Shown here in pieces: positions 45,040 to 56,845 of a stretch of DNA of 64,000 bases. This DNA is from Pseudopyrenochaeta lycopersici (lineage: Eukaryota > Ascomycota > Dothideomycetes > Pleosporales > Pseudopyrenochaetaceae). A program made the position numbers and the translations under genes. The notes beneath the pieces were generated by a model, which was given only the letters and a program-made list of their open reading frames with translations, was not told the origin of the DNA and searched no databases. The stretch is from contig NHZP01000005.1 of NCBI GenBank assembly GCA_003313425.1, positions 1,178,001 through 1,242,000 on the forward strand. The letters run 5' to 3'. The number at the start of each line of letters is the position of its first letter. The first letter of the stretch is position 1.

Positions 45040-45753
45040 TGACGTTTGTCACTGTTTTTTTTCCGGCGCGGGTGCAACAATGAGCCAAGAGTCCCGCAGG
45101 AATCGCACGGAGTCGCACGGAGTCGCAAGCACTGCAGGGCTTGCCGGCTATATCATTGCGGCGGCGAGGATGGCTGCGCACGTGCAGAGCTCTTCACAAT
45201 TCTGTGCGGCGACACAGCAGTTGGTTTGCTCTCGACATGTTGGAACCTCGTCGGTCCCCGTTTCCCCAGACGAGCAAGTGGCCCAAGCTCTCCTGCAGCG
45301 TGCATCACTGAGCAGCGCTACCGCGCCGGCTTGCCTTCGCCTCTATTCGCCTCTATTCGCCCCATCTGCTATACGTTGCCTAAATCGGCTCCGAGGCGCG
45401 TATCTGAGGCATCGACATGTCTAACAACGGCCTCTCATCCACTCGGGATTTTGGCCCCCATAAGCTTTGTGTGCCCAGTGCTCCTGAAAAACGGCGTGGC
45501 TCATTACGCACCCCGAAACATGACAGCGGCCTTTAAGAAGAAAATAGACGCCCGCAAACATGTAGCAAAACAGCCGTTATGGTAGGCGCGAACTCAACAA
45601 GCCTTACTTTTGCCTGTCTCCTGTCCATTTCCTCTCTCACTCGGTCGCACATTCTTTTCACTTCTGTCACTCGTTCGGCGCTGTGCTTCCGTCACGCCTC
45701 CATGATTCGATCCCATGTCCAATGCTGAGCGCTGACGGCGCCGACATGTCGCA
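45040..45753. other. Divergent promoter interval
   Basis: 714 bp between SNIP1 and the coiled-coil gene. Long frames cross it but have no motif. A short upstream ORF ends at the coiled-coil start. Confidence 0.5.
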
Positions 45754-45757
45754 ATGA
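45746..45757 (+). promoter_or_regulatory. Four-codon uORF whose stop overlaps the main start
   Basis: ATG TCG CAA TGA, whose last four bases with the main start form ATGA. Such stop/start overlaps allow a ribosome to finish the uORF and restart at once, which could tune the output of the coiled-coil gene. Seen directly; the effect is inferred. Confidence 0.45.
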
Positions 45758-48700
45758 GCTCCAAAAGGATGTTCTCCTGGTCTAAACGCCAGTCAACTTC
45801 AAGCGCAGAGCCCTACTACCGAACTGGGGGGTTGCTCTCCATCGATGCGAACGGGACCGGCTCCAGCAATGGCTTCGAGGCAAAGGTACGAATGGAGTGC
45901 CCCAGCGACTGCGATGCGCTGGCAGAGTTTATCGACGTGGTTGTGCAGAACAAGGCGAACTCACGAGCGTTGTCAGAAGCAGGTGCAGGGAAGCTGCGCA
46001 TCGAGACGCACGTAGTTGCCTTGTGGAGCTTCACCATTCGCTGACCATCCCAACTAGACCATCGCGAAGGCTGGACGACAACGGCCATCCGACCTCAGAA
46101 TTATACCACCAGAAAACAAGCAATTAGCTCTGAGCCCTGTTTCAGCCCCCTACAATGCAGCTCTGGCCAATGCTGCGTCCAATCTGCAGGCGGCTTTCAA
46201 TGACATGCTGCGCTCGCCAGCACCAAGTGCCGCAGCTTGCGCCGCATCACCATTGATACAAAAGCCTCTTCCTAGTCGGCCTCGCTCTATTTCCGCGCCG
46301 TCAACTCCAGACCTACCGGCCGAACTGCCTGGGTCCCTTCTGCAAGATAATCAAGGGTTTCCATTGTGCTCATCCCCAGTGGACATCGCGCCTGCGCGAC
46401 CCACGTCCCAGACTATTCGAAGGGGGACTCACCCACCTAGTAGGCGCTCCGAGGACGTAGAAGGCCTCTCGCATCTTTTGAACCTGGTTCCTGAACGATT
46501 GACCCATGCAAAAAGCCTTCAAGACATGAGCACGCGACACAGCACCATGAGGTCGGTCCGCAGCGGAAACGCTCTCAATTCCAGCGCTGCTGCTAAGCCT
46601 AGTCCATTGAAGGTGCAACACAAGAAGTCTTTGAGTGAGACCAGCTCACGAAGACGCTCGAGACCAAGCCTCGTAGAAGCACCGTCGTCTACTGGTAGCA
46701 AGCTTACGCCATGCTCCGTCTTGGCCAACGCGGACTCTAGCAACGACTCCAGCAAGTCACGCGTCAGTACGGCCAAGCTGTTGCAGCTGTCACCGCGTAT
46801 CTTAGAAGGGAAGCCCTGGAATCCTGACATTGACAAGCGCGAAAAACTCCGAAATGAAGTAAGTACCATTTGTTTCTTTCTTCAGGTGTGTTTACTCGCC
46901 AAACGGCATGTTGTGCATAACGAAACAGTTTCAGAACGTCTGTGTACTGTCTCCCCAACCCCGATGGGACACTTTGCGCCTGAGGTAGATTTAAATTCGC
47001 TACGTATCTAGCCGTTCTATGCTGTTCCGATCTACGATCTTGTTGTGGTAGGCCCGAAATGTAGCACCATGGGGCAAGGAGATGTGGTGCGCAGTTTCAC
47101 AGTTCGGGTCGCTTATGGTAGACATTGCCGAGCCCGAAAGACCTTATGAATGCAGCGCGATTTCTTGATCTCGTTGCATTATCTAGTCTAGGCGGTGATA
47201 GTTGGAGTCTTGGGATGAAATGTTGAACGAATACTAAACATGCACAGCTTGGCGTATCCACCACACCGACCCCAACGACAACACGAAGCAAACACATCGA
47301 GGAACTGAAAGCGACAATCACGACTCAGGACCAAACGATATCAACACTCCAAGCTCAATTTGGTAGCTTAAGGGCATCCCACGAGGCCTACGTTGCCAGC
47401 CTTGCAGGAACGCACTCGGCCGAAGTCGCATCACTGAAGAATTACGTGAGAGTACTTGAGGAGCAACTGGCGCAAAAGCCCAGTCTACATCACGGTAAGC
47501 GCTGTTCTAACTTCCTAGCAGTCTTCAACATGCTTTCCCAAGCAGAGATTGAGGGAGTTGCCCATTCATTCATTCATTCATTCAGTCATTGCCCATTCAC
47601 CTAGTACGCCGCAAATATCGACGCAAACCTTACCTGACACTCACATAGCCTCGAGCAATAATCTTTTGTTTCTACTTGATACCACCGAACCACCACAAAC
47701 GCCAAGTCGCGAGAGTTCTCAGAACACAGCAGGCAGTGGATCTGCGAGCTCGATCACGTCCTTTCAAAGTGCGTTAGAGAAACAGCAGCGATCTCCTCAA
47801 CGTCAGCGGAACAGCCCGGAAATGGAGAGTCTAAAGCGGAAATTGAGCACGACGCGGCGGCCAGAGACGACAAACCGGAACCTCCTTCCAGAGCTCAATC
47901 AGTACAAACAGAATAACGTTGCTCTGCAGAAGCAGATCGAATCATTGATGGCAAAGTTGAATGAATCAAAGAAGAGTGAAAGGGCCTTGAGAACTAAGCT
48001 CGATGAAGTGGAGCAAAAATGCGTTGAATGGCAGGACGAAGCGGGCAAAGCCGACAAACTCACCAAGAATGTGCAAGCTTTGCAGAACACGATTGACCAC
48101 CTTGAAAACCGGCTCGAGATTGCCAATACCGAGCGATTAGACGCGGAGGAGCAGCTTTTCAATTTACGGGATCAAAAGTCGCCGTTTGATTTGGCATTGC
48201 CAAAGCTGCAAGTGCCAACCGCCGTCGATTTTTCGGAGAAGAAGGTGCGTTGTACATCCTGGTCAACTTTATCATCCAACTTGCAGTGTCTTCAAAGCCG
48301 GATTAGATCTCATGAGCTAAAATTTTGTGTAGGCGGCGCATGATGCTCGCATGAGCATGAGCACCGTGTTCTCTTCCGGATCACCAACTAGCCAAGAAAA
48401 CGAATCTCAAGAGCTGTCCACTCTAGCTACATTCATTGCCCACATCGAGCGACTTCAGGATCAGGTCAGGCAGAAAGATACACAAGTTGCAGAGCTGGAG
48501 GCAGAGCGAGAACAATTGCGACAAAGACATGACCAGCTCGCACAAGAACACAATGATTTCGCGCTCCAACTAGATATCCAGAACGAGCTACTGCGAAAAA
48601 CACGGCAAACAGACGCACACGTTGAACAACTTCGAACCGCAATCATTGATCGCGAAGCAATTATTGGGGAGAAAGAGAACTCGGCCCGTGCCGTCGAAAG

Positions 48701-50675
48701 GCAATTGGAGCACCATAAACTTCTCTTGCAAGCAGAGATCCGGAGAAATGCGGCAATGAAGCGCCACGCCACTGTTGAGGACGATGCTCTTCCAGAGCTT
48801 CCTTCACTCGCTGCAAGGAGCGATATCGATAGGTGGATCAACAAACTCAATCAACGCCTGAAGAAAGAGCGGCCGTCAAATGAACAGAGTGAGCCGGCGA
48901 ATGCGGTGGAAGCACAAGTGGAAAGCTTACAGCAAGAGATCGACTTTTACGTCCGAGAGATTATCTACTTCAAACTTGACATCAAAGGTTACAAATCTGA
49001 TATCAAAAAATTGAAGAGGATCACCGCTCAATCAAGCAATTATGGAGGCAGGGCCAGCGACCTTGAGTCTGACACATCATCACTGAGGCCAGCGACAACA
49101 CCTAGTCGCCTGCGCTTTACTACAGCGACCCCTGAGCTCGGCGCGTCTGCTACTACCTCGCCTATTTTACCAGGACCAATCTCTGCTTCTGCATCAGTAG
49201 ATCGACCCGTCACTCCACAGTTGACAAGTCCTCCGCTTGCTCACAGTTTCTGGCCGATAGGTCAAATAAAGTCTACCAATGAACAAGTGCACCAGCAACT
49301 CAACCTCAATGCGCCTCTGACACCACAAACACCAACAAGAAAAAATAACCTCAATTTGGCAAACGATGCTGATAATATCGATCCTGGGATCTCTCCTCGT
49401 TCGGTCGCAAGACTATCGCCAGAACGACGGAAGCCAACGGTATGTGCTTCTACCGTCTCCGGTGGCAACGACAGGGTCTAACGTCTGCTTCAGCCTCCGT
49501 CGCCTGACCGCGAGAGGTTTGGTGACTTATTGACCAACTTCCCTTTGAGTACTCCGGCCGCACCACGGAGACATGATACGCAGCGCAGTATGAGCGAGTC
49601 TATTGTCCAACTATATACGGCACCTACTACGCCTGAAACATGGCCAGCAGTGCAGGATCAGGGAACACCCACGAGCCATAGGAAGGCAGTAGTATTTCGG
49701 GGGCGATCAGCATCAGCCTCGGAAACGATCAAGGGTAAAATCACACCCGAACGGCCGCCGCGTCCAAGATATGGTCTATTCGAGTGTTCGCCTACTGTTG
49801 GTATAGCAACAGCTACTGCCAAGCTGTCTACTGCTCCACAAGTTGATGTTATGGCCGAAGCGATGAGGCATTCCCCAGATCAAGATACGGCAATAATTCG
49901 ACCATTGCAACGGAACAACTCGAATGCATCTAGTGTACGTATGGTACCACCTCCAATCGCGAAAGATACCCGTGATAGGGCAGCAAACTCCCCTTCGCCA
50001 ATGTCACCCACGATCCTGCGCTCTCGAGCAGGATCCAATGCATCCAGCATAGGCAACTTCCCAACCCAGTCGCCACCGCCGGAGCGCAAATTGAGCGTTG
50101 CATCAAGTTCGAGTATTCCTTTCGTGATCTCTATGGGCTCCCCGCATAACCCTGCTCTCATCTCGCCAACAACCAGCGTGCCACCTACCGCGTGCTCCAT
50201 CACTCGAAATGCGCCGTTGAAGATCATTCCGTCGGCTTTAAGGGCTGGTGTGGGTGGGACCATGGCGTCTTCCACACCAGTCACCTCGCCGATCTCACCC
50301 ACAGATACTTCTAGACTGGAACCGCCTCCGAAACCAGCATCAACCATACCTTTGACATCAACAGCGGCACCACCAACGCGCAAGTTGAGTTTCACAAGAA
50401 AGCAGGAGAGTCAAGCATCGCGTCTGCCGCCAACACCGTCGCATTCGCGCAACACTAGCGGAAGCAGCATTCGTACCGCGATTCGTCTTCCGAAAATACG
50501 AGACAAGGAGAAGGAAGAGGCACATAGGAAGAGGAAGGATAGCATCAGTATGCCAAGACCATTAGGAAGTCCGTTTGGTATGGAATGGTCGCTATCAACA
50601 GGAGTAGATGGACAACGACCAGGGGAAGGCATGTCAGGTGGTAGGCATGCATTTGGAATTGGAGAGGCACTTTGA
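45754..50675 (+). CDS. Large Ser/Pro-rich coiled-coil protein, unrecognised
   Basis: Six exons (45754-45885, 46058-46858, 47248-47494, 47586-48244, 48333-49439, 49494-50675) keep phase and give 1375 aa. Order: a basic Ser-rich head (SKRMFSWSKRQSTSSAEPYY); a disordered Ser/Pro region; a first coiled coil (KHIEELKATITTQDQTISTL, SLKNYVRVLEEQLAQ); a second long coiled coil (NVALQKQIESLMAKLNESKK onward); a third of about 200 residues with HIERLQDQVRQKDTQVAELE and VESLQQEIDFYVREIIYFKLDIKGYKSDIKKLKR; and a C-terminal disordered tail of about 450 aa with many SP sites and RKLSFTRKQE. It looks like a cytoskeletal or cortical scaffold; similar fungal proteins are often labelled M protein repeat protein. 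No function is assigned. Intron 2 is unusually long (389 nt). Confidence 0.8.
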
Positions 50676-51275
50676 TTGTATTCCAACTTGTGAACTTAGT
50701 TTCCATAAGTCTAGGGAGTAATGGATAGAGAAGTGTGATAGAGGTGCGTTGTCTGGCCGCACGTGTGAAATAGCTGTATCAATTGTCATGTACATCAGTG
50801 TTACGTGCTAAGCAATTCGTTCATAGGCAGCCTTCTGTCCACAAGTGCTGAGAATATGTATCACCAGAACACTTCACAGAGTGTATGTTCCACAAAGTGT
50901 ATGGACACACGGGTGGGCGCCTACACCACGACGCAATCAGTCTTCCGTGCGCGTCGAGATCGGCTCGGAAAGGGGACTGCAGGCCTCAAGCAGGGTTCAC
51001 GCGGGACGGCTGATGGACCTAGGGCAATGTGTATTAAGAAAGGATTTATTGAACAAGATGGAAATTCGGGTATCTTATTGCGATAAACACAGACTAGAGT
51101 TACGTGCATTTACCATATAGTACAATGAAAAATCTCGCTCGAAGAGCCCACTGTTACCGTGTGGGGATGATTTCCCTTACCGATGACGCCGAAAGCTGAG
51201 CTGTTTCGCTTTCAGAATGAAGCGGCATGGATATCCACGAATGGTGATGGGAAAAAGACTGCGCAAGTTTCGATA
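50676..51275. other. Convergent 3' intergenic
   Basis: 600 bp between the coiled-coil gene and the SAK gene, which run toward each other. Both 3' UTRs should lie here. No feature is seen. Confidence 0.5.
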
Positions 51276-52956
51276 TTAGTAGAAAGCATCCGGATTGTTG
51301 TCTTGGCCCCGCTGTCCATAGCTGTGATCAACATCGTCCAGGCTCCTGTACTGTGAGGGTCCTCCTCCACGGCTTCGTCCTTTGCCACCGCCACCACCGC
51401 CGCGCTCTCCGCGATACCCACCTCGAGGGCCTCCCCTGTTTCCATACGAGGTGTTCCTGTGGCCGCCACGACCGCGATCTCGGTTGCCGCCACGATAACC
51501 CGGTGGCCGATTGTCATCTCGGCCCCCACGTCCGTGATGTGGGCGGTGATCTCCATTCCGATCATGCGGCTCTTGGGATCGCCGCTCCTTACGATGGGCC
51601 TTGTTTGCAAAGTAGCTTTCATACTCGCTCTCATTCGCGGTCTCCTCTTCAATTCGGAGCATTTGCTTCTCGCCTACTACGCTTTCAAACTCAAAGGCTT
51701 GCTCTTGGGGTACAGGATGCCAGTTGATGATACGCGCGGCATCTGCTGGCCGACCATTCTTACGGATCGCAAGCACTACCGTCGGCGTTGGGTTCTCGGA
51801 ATAGTATTTTGTAGTCTTGGGTACCGGTTCGCACCTTGCAGCCCAGAGTTTGTTCTCGAAACATGAAATGCCCGTCACCTTCCACTTAACCTTGGCCCCA
51901 ATACCTCCTACTTTGTCTAGTATGCTCTTTGGGCATGGCTTTGGGGTAATCAGTATGCTATTCGCAAGGTACCTGATATCATCCTTTGGAGCATTCGGGA
52001 GCAGGGTGACGAGCGAGGCTAGCTTCTCGGTCATCGCTGAGGGAATCATGTAGCCAGTATAGAACACTGTCTTCTTGATCTGATATGGCGGTGTACCAGG
52101 GGGAACATTGCCCGACTTAACCTGTATGTTGTGTGCATTGATCATTTTCTGTATCTCGGCGATTTCTGCGACAGGGTCGAGCTGGGTAGCATTCTCGGCA
52201 ACTTGGATCACGTCGGTGTTTATGGGCTTGCGAGACGATTGGGTTCGTGCGGACATCAGTTCCTCGTTGAATTGGAAGAAGAAGTCTCGGAAGCCTTTGG
52301 TGTGCTTGACGCGGTCCTCGTATATCCTCAGGTTGTCGGCGTCCTTGTAGGTGTAGACAATGTCCTTTAGCAGCTCTTGCTTGAACTCCATGGTATTCCT
52401 AAACTTTTGCCCTGCTGGGCCGGTTGTAGGCTTCAGACAGACCATGTCGAAGTCGAGCTTCTTACTTCGTGCGATGCGCTTTACAAGGTCGGCAAAATTG
52501 GACTCGCCTCTGCCGGTGAGGAGCACGCTGAGGGCATCCTTCTGCGCCATGGATGCTTCGACGAGCGTCACAATGTCTTCATTCCACCAGCCCTTCCATG
52601 CGCGAGGCTCTTCCTTTTCGAGGCCTTCCCCCGTGGCTGCCAGGATGCTCGCGTCGTGCCACCACCCGCCGTTGAGGAACATGTCGGGGGCGCCGAGCTG
52701 CCCTATGGTCGCGCTGTTCCATAGCTGCTTGTTCGGTAGAGGGCTTGCGAATACTAGAAGGGTCAGATTGACGACAGAATGCAGTTGCGACAGGCGTACA
52801 GGTATTGTCAAAGTCGTAGACGTGTATTGACTTGATGGCAGATGCGGCAGGCAGGTCCTTGTCATCACAAGACCATCTCTTGAGCGCTGTCACGGTGTGA
52901 TAGGTAGCCTTTCCATTCGGTCCTGCCACGGCAGGCCGTGTCGATGTTGCTAACAT
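51276..52956 (-). CDS. Swiss Army Knife RNA repair-like HAD protein with RGG tail
   Basis: Two exons (52956-52800, 52753-51276), 544 aa. Near residue 48 the HAD-type motif 1, SIHVYDFDNTLFASPLP, is created by the splice. Then follow LNGGWWHDASILAATGEG, GWWNEDIV, VLLTGRGESNFADLVKRI (motif 2-like), a helical middle and a conserved C-terminal domain (TVFYTGYMIPSAMTEKLASL, ILITPKPCPKSILDKVGGIGAKVKWKV, WAARCEPVP). The last 100 residues are Arg/Gly/Asp-rich with many RGG and RGGY repeats, typical of RNA binding. Known: Pfam names a HAD_SAK_1 family for such proteins after predicted RNA-repair enzymes; direct function in fungi is unknown. The start has TTAACC before ATG. Divergent from the RING gene. 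Confidence 0.87.
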
Positions 52957-53187
52957 GGTTAATAGCGAGCGACGGGTGGACAACGGAGAGAAGCGCCTTG
53001 TAGCCGCGAGCAGCATGCACGGCGAGCACTATGTGGGTGTCGCCTGGAGTCAAACAGTCGCAATTATGCGTTCGCACTCTTCCTACGCGTCCAGCGGCAG
53101 TGGCTTCCAGCGAAAAGTGGCTGTCGAGCGGACGAGTCACGCCTTGAAGGAAGTTGGGACTCTGAAAGTTGCCTGGCCTGTGCTGAC

Positions 53188-54170
53188 ATGTTCGCCGCCG
53201 CACTCCCGGACAATGACCGTATCCTGGGCGCAACATCCTCCTTCCACCAACACCGACGCATGGGAAGCACAACCGTTTCGACAAAAGATGAGTCTGAAGA
53301 CATATGTGTAATATGCCTGTCTTCGGTCACCGAAAGAGCTGTTACCGTACCTTGCAACCACTTTACATTTGACTTTGTCTGTTTGGTCAGTTGGCTGCAA
53401 GAACGCTCGACTTGCCCACTATGTAGGTCTTACACTGGACTGATCCTCCCGTGCATTTCGCTGATTTAACGCAAGGTAAGGTAGAAGTCACTGCCGTCCA
53501 GTACGATTGGCGTTCTCCTACCGACTTCAAGAGCTACCCCGTGCGCCCTAGCCACCCACAGAGCAATGCGCCAAACCACCATGTCGCCCGGCCTGTATCG
53601 CTGTTTACTCCATATGGACTACCAAGGAGACCGCGAGGCGTAAGGCGCCCATACTCACCTCCCGTCGAGGACATTGCACTTCAACGCCGCCGCGAGGTAT
53701 ATCAGAGGAAGCTGTATTCTTTCCACATGGGAAGCAATCAATTTTCCGGCTACCGCGATGTTTCTCCCCAGATGATCGCAAATTCACCAGACCTTCAGTC
53801 TCGAGCTCGTGCCTGGATACGACGCGAACTGCGTGTCTTCGCTTTTCTCTACATGGACCCTGCGGACGCATCTTCTTCTAGTGAGACAAGCACAAGAACG
53901 AGCAATGCTGAGTTTTTGATCTCTTACATTGTGTCCATCCTGAAAATGGTTGACTTGAAAGCGAGTAATGGGCATGCTGAGAACCTGCTCACAGAGTTTC
54001 TCGGACGAGAGAACAGCAGATTATTTCTACATGAGTTGAACAGTTGGCTGAGGAGTCCGTTCACTAAACTAGAAGAGTGGGACCAGAATGTGCAATATGC
54101 GGAGGACCTTGAGCATCGTTCGCTCTGCTCTAGACCGCTATTGAGTGTGAACGACAACGACATTAACTAG
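53188..54170 (+). CDS. RING finger protein, Topors-like RING
   Basis: Two exons (53188-53422, 53476-54170), 309 aa; an inner ATG at 53260 would give 285 aa. A C3HC4 RING is complete only after splicing: [41 protein letters not shown], then [19 protein letters not shown] is close to the RING of Topors-type E3 ligases. The middle is Pro/Arg-rich (RRPRGVRRPYSPPVEDIALQRRREVYQRKLYSFH). The C-terminal half is helical, with ARAWIRRELRVFAFLY and FLISYIVSILKMVD, ending in HLELNSWLR-type helices. Known: Topors RINGs act as ubiquitin and SUMO ligases. The substrate is unknown. It is 231 bp from the SAK gene, head-to-head. Confidence 0.82.
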
Positions 54171-54634
54171 ACCTGCAGAGAAGGCCGTGGTTGGTGCAGC
54201 TGCCGAAAGTCTTGAGTCAATGTCTACTATATTTCAAAGTTAAACCTCTTTGTTGGGATATCTCGATTCCTGTGAGGGTTGACAATCTTGGTTGGTGCCC
54301 CAAAACTATTGTGGCCGAATGCTACCGTGCTGAGCTTCCTCTATCCCAACTTCAGATGAAAACGAGAAGCGAGAAGCCAACTGACAGTGTCCAGCCCTCC
54401 GCACCCAGTGGAAGGTGCGACTCACATTAGTAGACCATGCCATTTATGGATTTGTACAGCACATTACTATCTTAGCTGCCAAATATTAGTGATATCATAC
54501 GCCCTGCCCGCACTTCCAAGTGGCGATGATAGTTCATAGAACTAGACAGCTGGCTGTACTGCCAGATCAAATGCAGATATCTATTCGTGCATTTTCCTCT
54601 ACATCGCACAGCTCCCATCCACTGCGTATGGGCA
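54171..54634. other. Convergent 3' intergenic
   Basis: 464 bp between the RING gene and ClpP, running toward each other. No feature is seen. Confidence 0.5.
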
Positions 54635-55447
54635 TTACTTCTTTTCCTCGTCTGTCTTCGGCGCCTCTCTCTTCTCCAAGATGCTATCCACAATTCCAAA
54701 ATCGACTGCCTCTTGAGCATCCATAAAATAGTCTCGTTCCATATACTTCTCAATCTCCTCTAGCGTCCTCTTCTTGGTTACATGCGACTGGTAGATCCTG
54801 TTGAGCTTGTCCCGTATCCTCAAGATCTCCTTGGCATGATCCGCAATGTCGCTCGCCTTGCCTCGATATCCGCCACTCGGTTGGTGAATCATGACTCGAG
54901 CATGCGGAAGAATGTATCGCTGACCTTGGGCGCCGCCAGCCAGCAGCAAAGAGCCCATCGAAGCCGCAATGCCCATGCAAATGGTGCTGACCGGGCACCG
55001 AATGTAATTCATGGTATCGTAGATGGCCAGACCGGCGCTTACACTTCCGCCGGGTGAGTTTATGTACATTGAGATAGGTTTCTCGGGGTTGTCGGCTTCG
55101 AGGAAGAGGAGTTGTGCGACGCAATTGGCGGACATGAAGTCATCGACCTCGCCGTTCAAACAGATGATGCGCTCCTGTAGAAGTCGCGAGAAAATGTCGG
55201 AGGTTTTCCAGCCTCCACCCTACAAATTCAGTTTGAAGCTATAGAGCATATGGTAAAGGAGGCTTACAGTGGTCTCTGTCACATACGGTATTGGTAGTGA
55301 CAATGCCCGCGGTGCCTGGTGGACCTCCTGATGTTGCGGGGCCCATTGCGGCGCGAAGCCGAATTGATTTGACAATGACCGCACGCCATGTCTACAGGAT
55401 CTTTGTAGTATTGATGGCCTTGCAGCCCGCCGTAACATTGTTGCCAT
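54635..55447 (-). CDS. Mitochondrial ATP-dependent protease proteolytic subunit ClpP
   Basis: Two exons (55447-55268, 55219-54635), 254 aa. An Arg-rich presequence ([24 protein letters not shown]) is followed by the mature start [12 protein letters not shown]. After the intron come [50 protein letters not shown], the catalytic Ser in GIAASMGS, the catalytic His in [10 protein letters not shown], and [18 protein letters not shown] with the Asp. The tail is Lys/Glu-rich. Known: ClpP pairs with the ClpX unfoldase in the mitochondrial matrix. It is absent from budding yeast but kept in many filamentous fungi, where its loss affects ageing (Podospora). The catalytic triad is intact. Its 5' end is 148 bp from the next gene. 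Confidence 0.95.
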
Positions 55448-55595
55448 GATATGTGTTCTTTGGAGTTGTCCTTCGAAGTTCGAAGCTATATCAGAAGCAC
55501 GGCCGCTAGTAAATCGCGCTAGGGAGTCCGATCATGCATCTGAATACTGGATTATCCGTCGCTTGACCCTCAACCAACCCTCCTTATTCTACCTG

Positions 55596-56814
55596 ATGCC
55601 AGGCAGATGGACTCGCCGCCTGGAGTCATGTTCGAGCCTAGCTAGACACTCCGTCTCGGCCACAAGCCGCCACTTGCCTACGCATGTCCCTGGCCGCACC
55701 TTGAGAGGGGACGACCTTGGACCTACTCGCAAAGGTGCAAACTCGACATTCCGCATTCGCAAAGATGGAACGGCAAAGGCGCTTCCGCTTCCACCGTTGC
55801 TCGATCCTACAGTTCTGGAGAAGAGATCGCTGTGGGAACAGCCCAAGCAAGAGCCCAAGTTTGCGGAGTTCACCCCATTTCAGAAAAAGCTATGGGAGAA
55901 TCCATTTGGTAGCCACCCTTCTCCTCATAATGAGAGACATAATACTAAGACATTCAGCTCACGTCTTAGCATCGCCAGTTCGACAATGTCGCGCGACCCA
56001 CATCTCTCTTCCTACCGCACTTCTTACATCCCTTCACGCACGCCCACATCCCACCACGAATGAGCCATGGCTCCTTCCGGTTGCCCTGACTACGGACAAG
56101 AAACACCTAGGACCTCCATACCGATTCCTTGGTCGGCAGCTTGTCGCTGCTCAACTGGGTCGAAAGAGAAATTGGGAAAAAGGTCTCTATGCACGCATGG
56201 CCGAGAAGCTCGGCGGCAACAACCTGCGAAAGATGGTTTGGAGAGAAGACATGCCCGACCTCATCCTGGAAATGATGCGCAAAAGATTAGTCAAGAAGTT
56301 AAGCTGGAATTTTGGCTTCCGAGGACGCTTGACACCTGTTCCCAGTCCAAGGACCGAAGATATTGAGGCTGTTGAAGATGTTTCCTGCGTATTGCTATTT
56401 AGATCCCTACATACGCGTGCGGACGACTTGAAAGATCGCTTGGATCAGATCAAGTTGGAACTGGAAAAATGGTCCAACTATTTCAGCAAAAACTTGGCGG
56501 CAAGGCTGGACCCGCATGCTGCCGCTGAAGTCACGCACACGTCTCCGGTATGGTACACAGAGCCGCTTGTTCCTCGCCTGAAACCTCGACTCCAATATCC
56601 TGAGCTAGAGTTCAAAAGCTCGGTCTGGCGTGGAAGCAAAATCGCTGTTTACAGTTTGACCGACCTCCTAGGCGAGGATAAAGCTCAACAGATGATTAAA
56701 GGGAGTCAATACGAAGGTGAAAGCTGCGTTATTGTTAAGAGGGCTAGACACAATGTGCCAGTTGAGATACTGCTCATGCAATTACAGGCCTACAACGCTC
56801 AATCTGGAATCTAA
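55596..56814 (+). CDS. Uncharacterised protein, probably mitochondrial
   Basis: Two exons (55596-55908, 55958-56814), 389 aa. The first 45 residues are rich in Arg and Ser without acids (MPGRWTRRLESCSSLARH), a likely mitochondrial presequence. Then come FRIRKDGTAKALPLPPLLDP, FTPFQKKLWENPFAHVLASPVRQC across the intron, HPTTNEPWLLPVAL, GRKRNWEKGLYARMAEKLGGNNLRKMVW, MMRKRLVKKLSWNFGF, a helix with DDLKDRLDQIKLELEKW, and an end with GESCVIVKRARHNVPVEILLMQLQAY. Such block order recurs in fungal mitochondrial proteins, perhaps ribosome-linked, but I cannot name it. A longer frame to 55446 would run into ClpP, so the inner ATG is preferred. Confidence 0.8.
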
Positions 56815-56845
56815 TAACAAAGGATACAAATCATTTCGTCTCAGT

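Noticed and set aside
55446..55595. 50-aa N-terminal extension of the unknown mitochondrial protein
   Set aside because: It would overlap the ClpP start codon and lacks presequence features, which begin at the inner Met.
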